From the NCBI GenBank assembly GCA_022827165.1, contig JAJDTN010000036.1:1-5875 (forward strand): a DNA stretch of 5,875 nt, read 5' to 3'. The notes under the pieces are model-generated. The model was given only the letters and a program-made list of their open reading frames with translations. It was not told where the DNA came from and made no database searches. Position numbers and translations under genes: made by a program. The DNA is from Candidatus Latescibacterota bacterium (GTDB lineage: Bacteria > Latescibacterota > UBA2968 > UBA8231). Shown one piece after another: positions 4,649 to 5,875 of this stretch. Position 1 is the stretch's first letter. Each line of letters opens with the position of its first letter.

Positions 4649-5820
4649 CCCAGGGCCGAGTCGCGCGCGGCGCCTGCCGGGACAGCCGCCGCGGTCCCCG
4701 TCCTCGCGCAGCGCTCTTCGAGCGCCACCCACTCTCCGTCCCCGCGCCCCACGTACTCCGACTGGGGCCGGAAGATCCGGCCCGTGGCTTCCTGCTCCCG
4801 GCAGTGGGCGATCCAGCCGGCCATGCGGCTCACGGCGAAGGTGCAGGTGAACAGCGCCGGCGGGACTCCGAGTTCGTGGAGCAGCACGGCCGTGTAGAAC
4901 TCGGCGTTGGCATAGAGGCGCCGGCCGGGCTTGTACTCCGCCAACAGCCTCACCGCCACTGCTTCCACGGTTCCCGCCAGATCGAGCAGGCCCGCCTCTC
5001 CCCTGGCCGCGCACAGATCCTCGGCGGCTTGTGCGAGGACCGCCGCCCGGGGGTCCCGCACCTTGTACTCGCGATGCCCGAAGCCCATCAGGCGTTCGCC
5101 GCGCTCGAGGAGGTTGCGGATGCAGGGCTCCGCCCGGTCCGGAACCCCGATCGCCTGCAGCATGGCCAGGGCCGGCTCGGGCGCGCCGCCGTGGAGGGGG
5201 CCCTTCAAGGCGCCGAGGGCGCCGACGACGGCCGACTTCAGATCGGAGCGCGTCGAGGTGATGACGCGGGCGGTGAAGGTCGACGCGTTCATGCCGTGGT
5301 CGACCATGGTGTTGAGGTAGGTGTCCAGCGCCCGCGCCCTGGCCTCCGTCGGCCGCCGGCCCGTCAGCATGTAGAGGAAGTTCGCCGCGAGCCGAAGCCC
5401 CGGGTCCGGCTGAATCACCGGTCTCCCTTCCATCGATCGCGATACCGCGGCGACGATGACGGGTGTGGCGCCCACGAGGGTGACATCCGCCTCTGGGTCT
5501 TCGACAGACAGCGAGTCGAGAGCCAGGCGCAGGACGTCGATCGGTCTCTGGCCTGCCGCCGCGGCGGCCTCGATCAGGGACCGCGTGTCTGCGGGCAGGG
5601 TCCAGCCCGACATCCGCCCCTGGAACTGGCGAAGCTGCCCGCGGTCCGGAAGCTCACCGTTCCACAGCAGGTGGACCGTCTCCTCGAAACAGGCCTTCGG
5701 CGCAAGTTCCTCGACCGGGAATCCGCCCAGCCAGAGCCGGCCCTCCTCCCCGTCGATCCCGCTCAACCGCGTGCGCGCGGCAACCACTCCTTCCAGCCCT
5801 TCCTCGATCGCAACCGTCAT
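4645..5820 (-). CDS. Citrate synthase (citrate/2-methylcitrate synthase family)
   Basis: This 391-residue protein has the length of the short bacterial type. It condenses acetyl-CoA (or propionyl-CoA) with oxaloacetate at the entry of the TCA or methylcitrate cycle, in the cytoplasm. Visible signatures are DHGMNASTF (174-182), GPLHGGAPE (207-215) with catalytic H210, GFGHREYKVRDPRA (246-259) with H249 and the oxaloacetate-binding arginine R258, and SRMAGWIAH (331-339). IFRPQSEYVG (349-358) follows near the C-terminus. The third catalytic residue, normally Asp, is Glu (E307 in NAEFYTAVLL), which I believe recurs in one bacterial subfamily. The start is ATG 5820, supported by AAGGGAG six bases upstream; a longer frame to 5874 lacks such support and adds non-family residues. 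Citrate versus 2-methylcitrate specificity cannot be told from sequence. It is convergent with hepT. Confidence 0.95.
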   Translation of the reverse strand: MTVAIEEGLEGVVAARTRLSGIDGEEGRLWLGGFPVEELAPKACFEETVHLLWNGELPDRGQLRQFQGRMSGWTLPADTRSLIEAAAAAGQRPIDVLRLALDSLSVEDPEADVTLVGATPVIVAAVSRSMEGRPVIQPDPGLRLAANFLYMLTGRRPTEARARALDTYLNTMVDHGMNASTFTARVITSTRSDLKSAVVGALGALKGPLHGGAPEPALAMLQAIGVPDRAEPCIRNLLERGERLMGFGHREYKVRDPRAAVLAQAAEDLCAARGEAGLLDLAGTVEAVAVRLLAEYKPGRRLYANAEFYTAVLLHELGVPPALFTCTFAVSRMAGWIAHCREQEATGRIFRPQSEYVGRGDGEWVALEERCARTGTAAAVPAGAARDSALG

Positions 5821-5826
5821 GCCCGG

Positions 5827-5833
5827 CTCCCTT
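5827..5833 (-). promoter_or_regulatory. Ribosome binding site of the citrate synthase gene
   Basis: The minus strand reads AAGGGAG, ending six bases before ATG 5820. It decides between this start and the upstream in-frame alternative at 5874. Confidence 0.7.
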
Positions 5834-5852
5834 CGATCGGGTTCGATTGACG

Positions 5853-5858
5853 ATTGTA
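5853..5858 (-). promoter_or_regulatory. Possible -10 box for the citrate synthase gene
   Basis: The minus strand reads TACAAT, one mismatch from the sigma-70 consensus, in a locally AT-richer stretch. It would place the transcript start about 25 bases before the citrate synthase ATG. The corresponding -35 element at 17-bp spacing lies just outside the window, so the promoter cannot be confirmed. Confidence 0.4.
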
Positions 5859-5875
5859 CCGCGAGCCCATACATT

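Noticed and set aside
4804..5850. Long plus-strand open frame opposite citrate synthase
   Set aside because: The citrate synthase on the other strand is unambiguous. This frame has no recognisable motif and looks like a high-GC shadow.

Overview
The window is strongly GC-rich, gene-dense bacterial DNA with short gaps, several 4-nt gene overlaps and frequent GTG starts. It contains no rRNA, tRNA, transposase, phage gene or CRISPR array. The gene mix is a GFO/IDH/MocA dehydrogenase, a HAD hydrolase, a short citrate synthase, a DUF4143 ATPase and a HEPN/MNT pair. This fits a high-GC, probably uncultivated environmental bacterium. The phylum cannot be fixed from the sequence, although the start of the partial gene at the left edge reminds me of hypothetical proteins from Poribacteria/Latescibacteria-type genomes (memory only).

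Layout, left to right. Five genes run on the minus strand. Transcribed from right to left they are: a HAD-superfamily hydrolase (3762-3073), a GFO/IDH/MocA oxidoreductase joined to it by an ATGA overlap (3076-2024), a BltD-like GNAT acetyltransferase (about 1984-1475), an AAA/DUF4143 ATPase (1263-100), and the first 26 codons of an unrecognised gene leaving the window (78-1). A 211-bp gap precedes the ATPase and holds a near-perfect 30-bp AT-centred palindrome overlapping a possible -10 box. The ATPase may therefore be its own transcription unit, perhaps with the partial gene behind it.

On the plus strand, diverging from the HAD gene across only 29 bp, is a two-gene HEPN/MNT (type VII, MntA-HepT) toxin-antitoxin module: the nucleotidyltransferase antitoxin (3792-4235), then the HEPN RNase toxin (4232-4648), overlapping by GTGA. 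Both carry complete active-site motifs. The module ends tail to tail with a minus-strand citrate synthase (5820-4645), with the two stop codons interleaved. The citrate synthase has a good ribosome binding site and a plausible -10 box at the right edge.

The HAD and dehydrogenase genes look like a co-translated metabolic pair with unknown substrates. The MNT and HEPN genes form a self-contained toxin-antitoxin unit between metabolic genes. The ATPase, the acetyltransferase and the partial gene have no evident joint function. I see no clearly new multi-gene system. The best leads are the operator-like palindrome before the ATPase, the mixed active-site signature of the HAD protein, the missing conventional start codon of the acetyltransferase, and the very tight packing of the toxin-antitoxin module.
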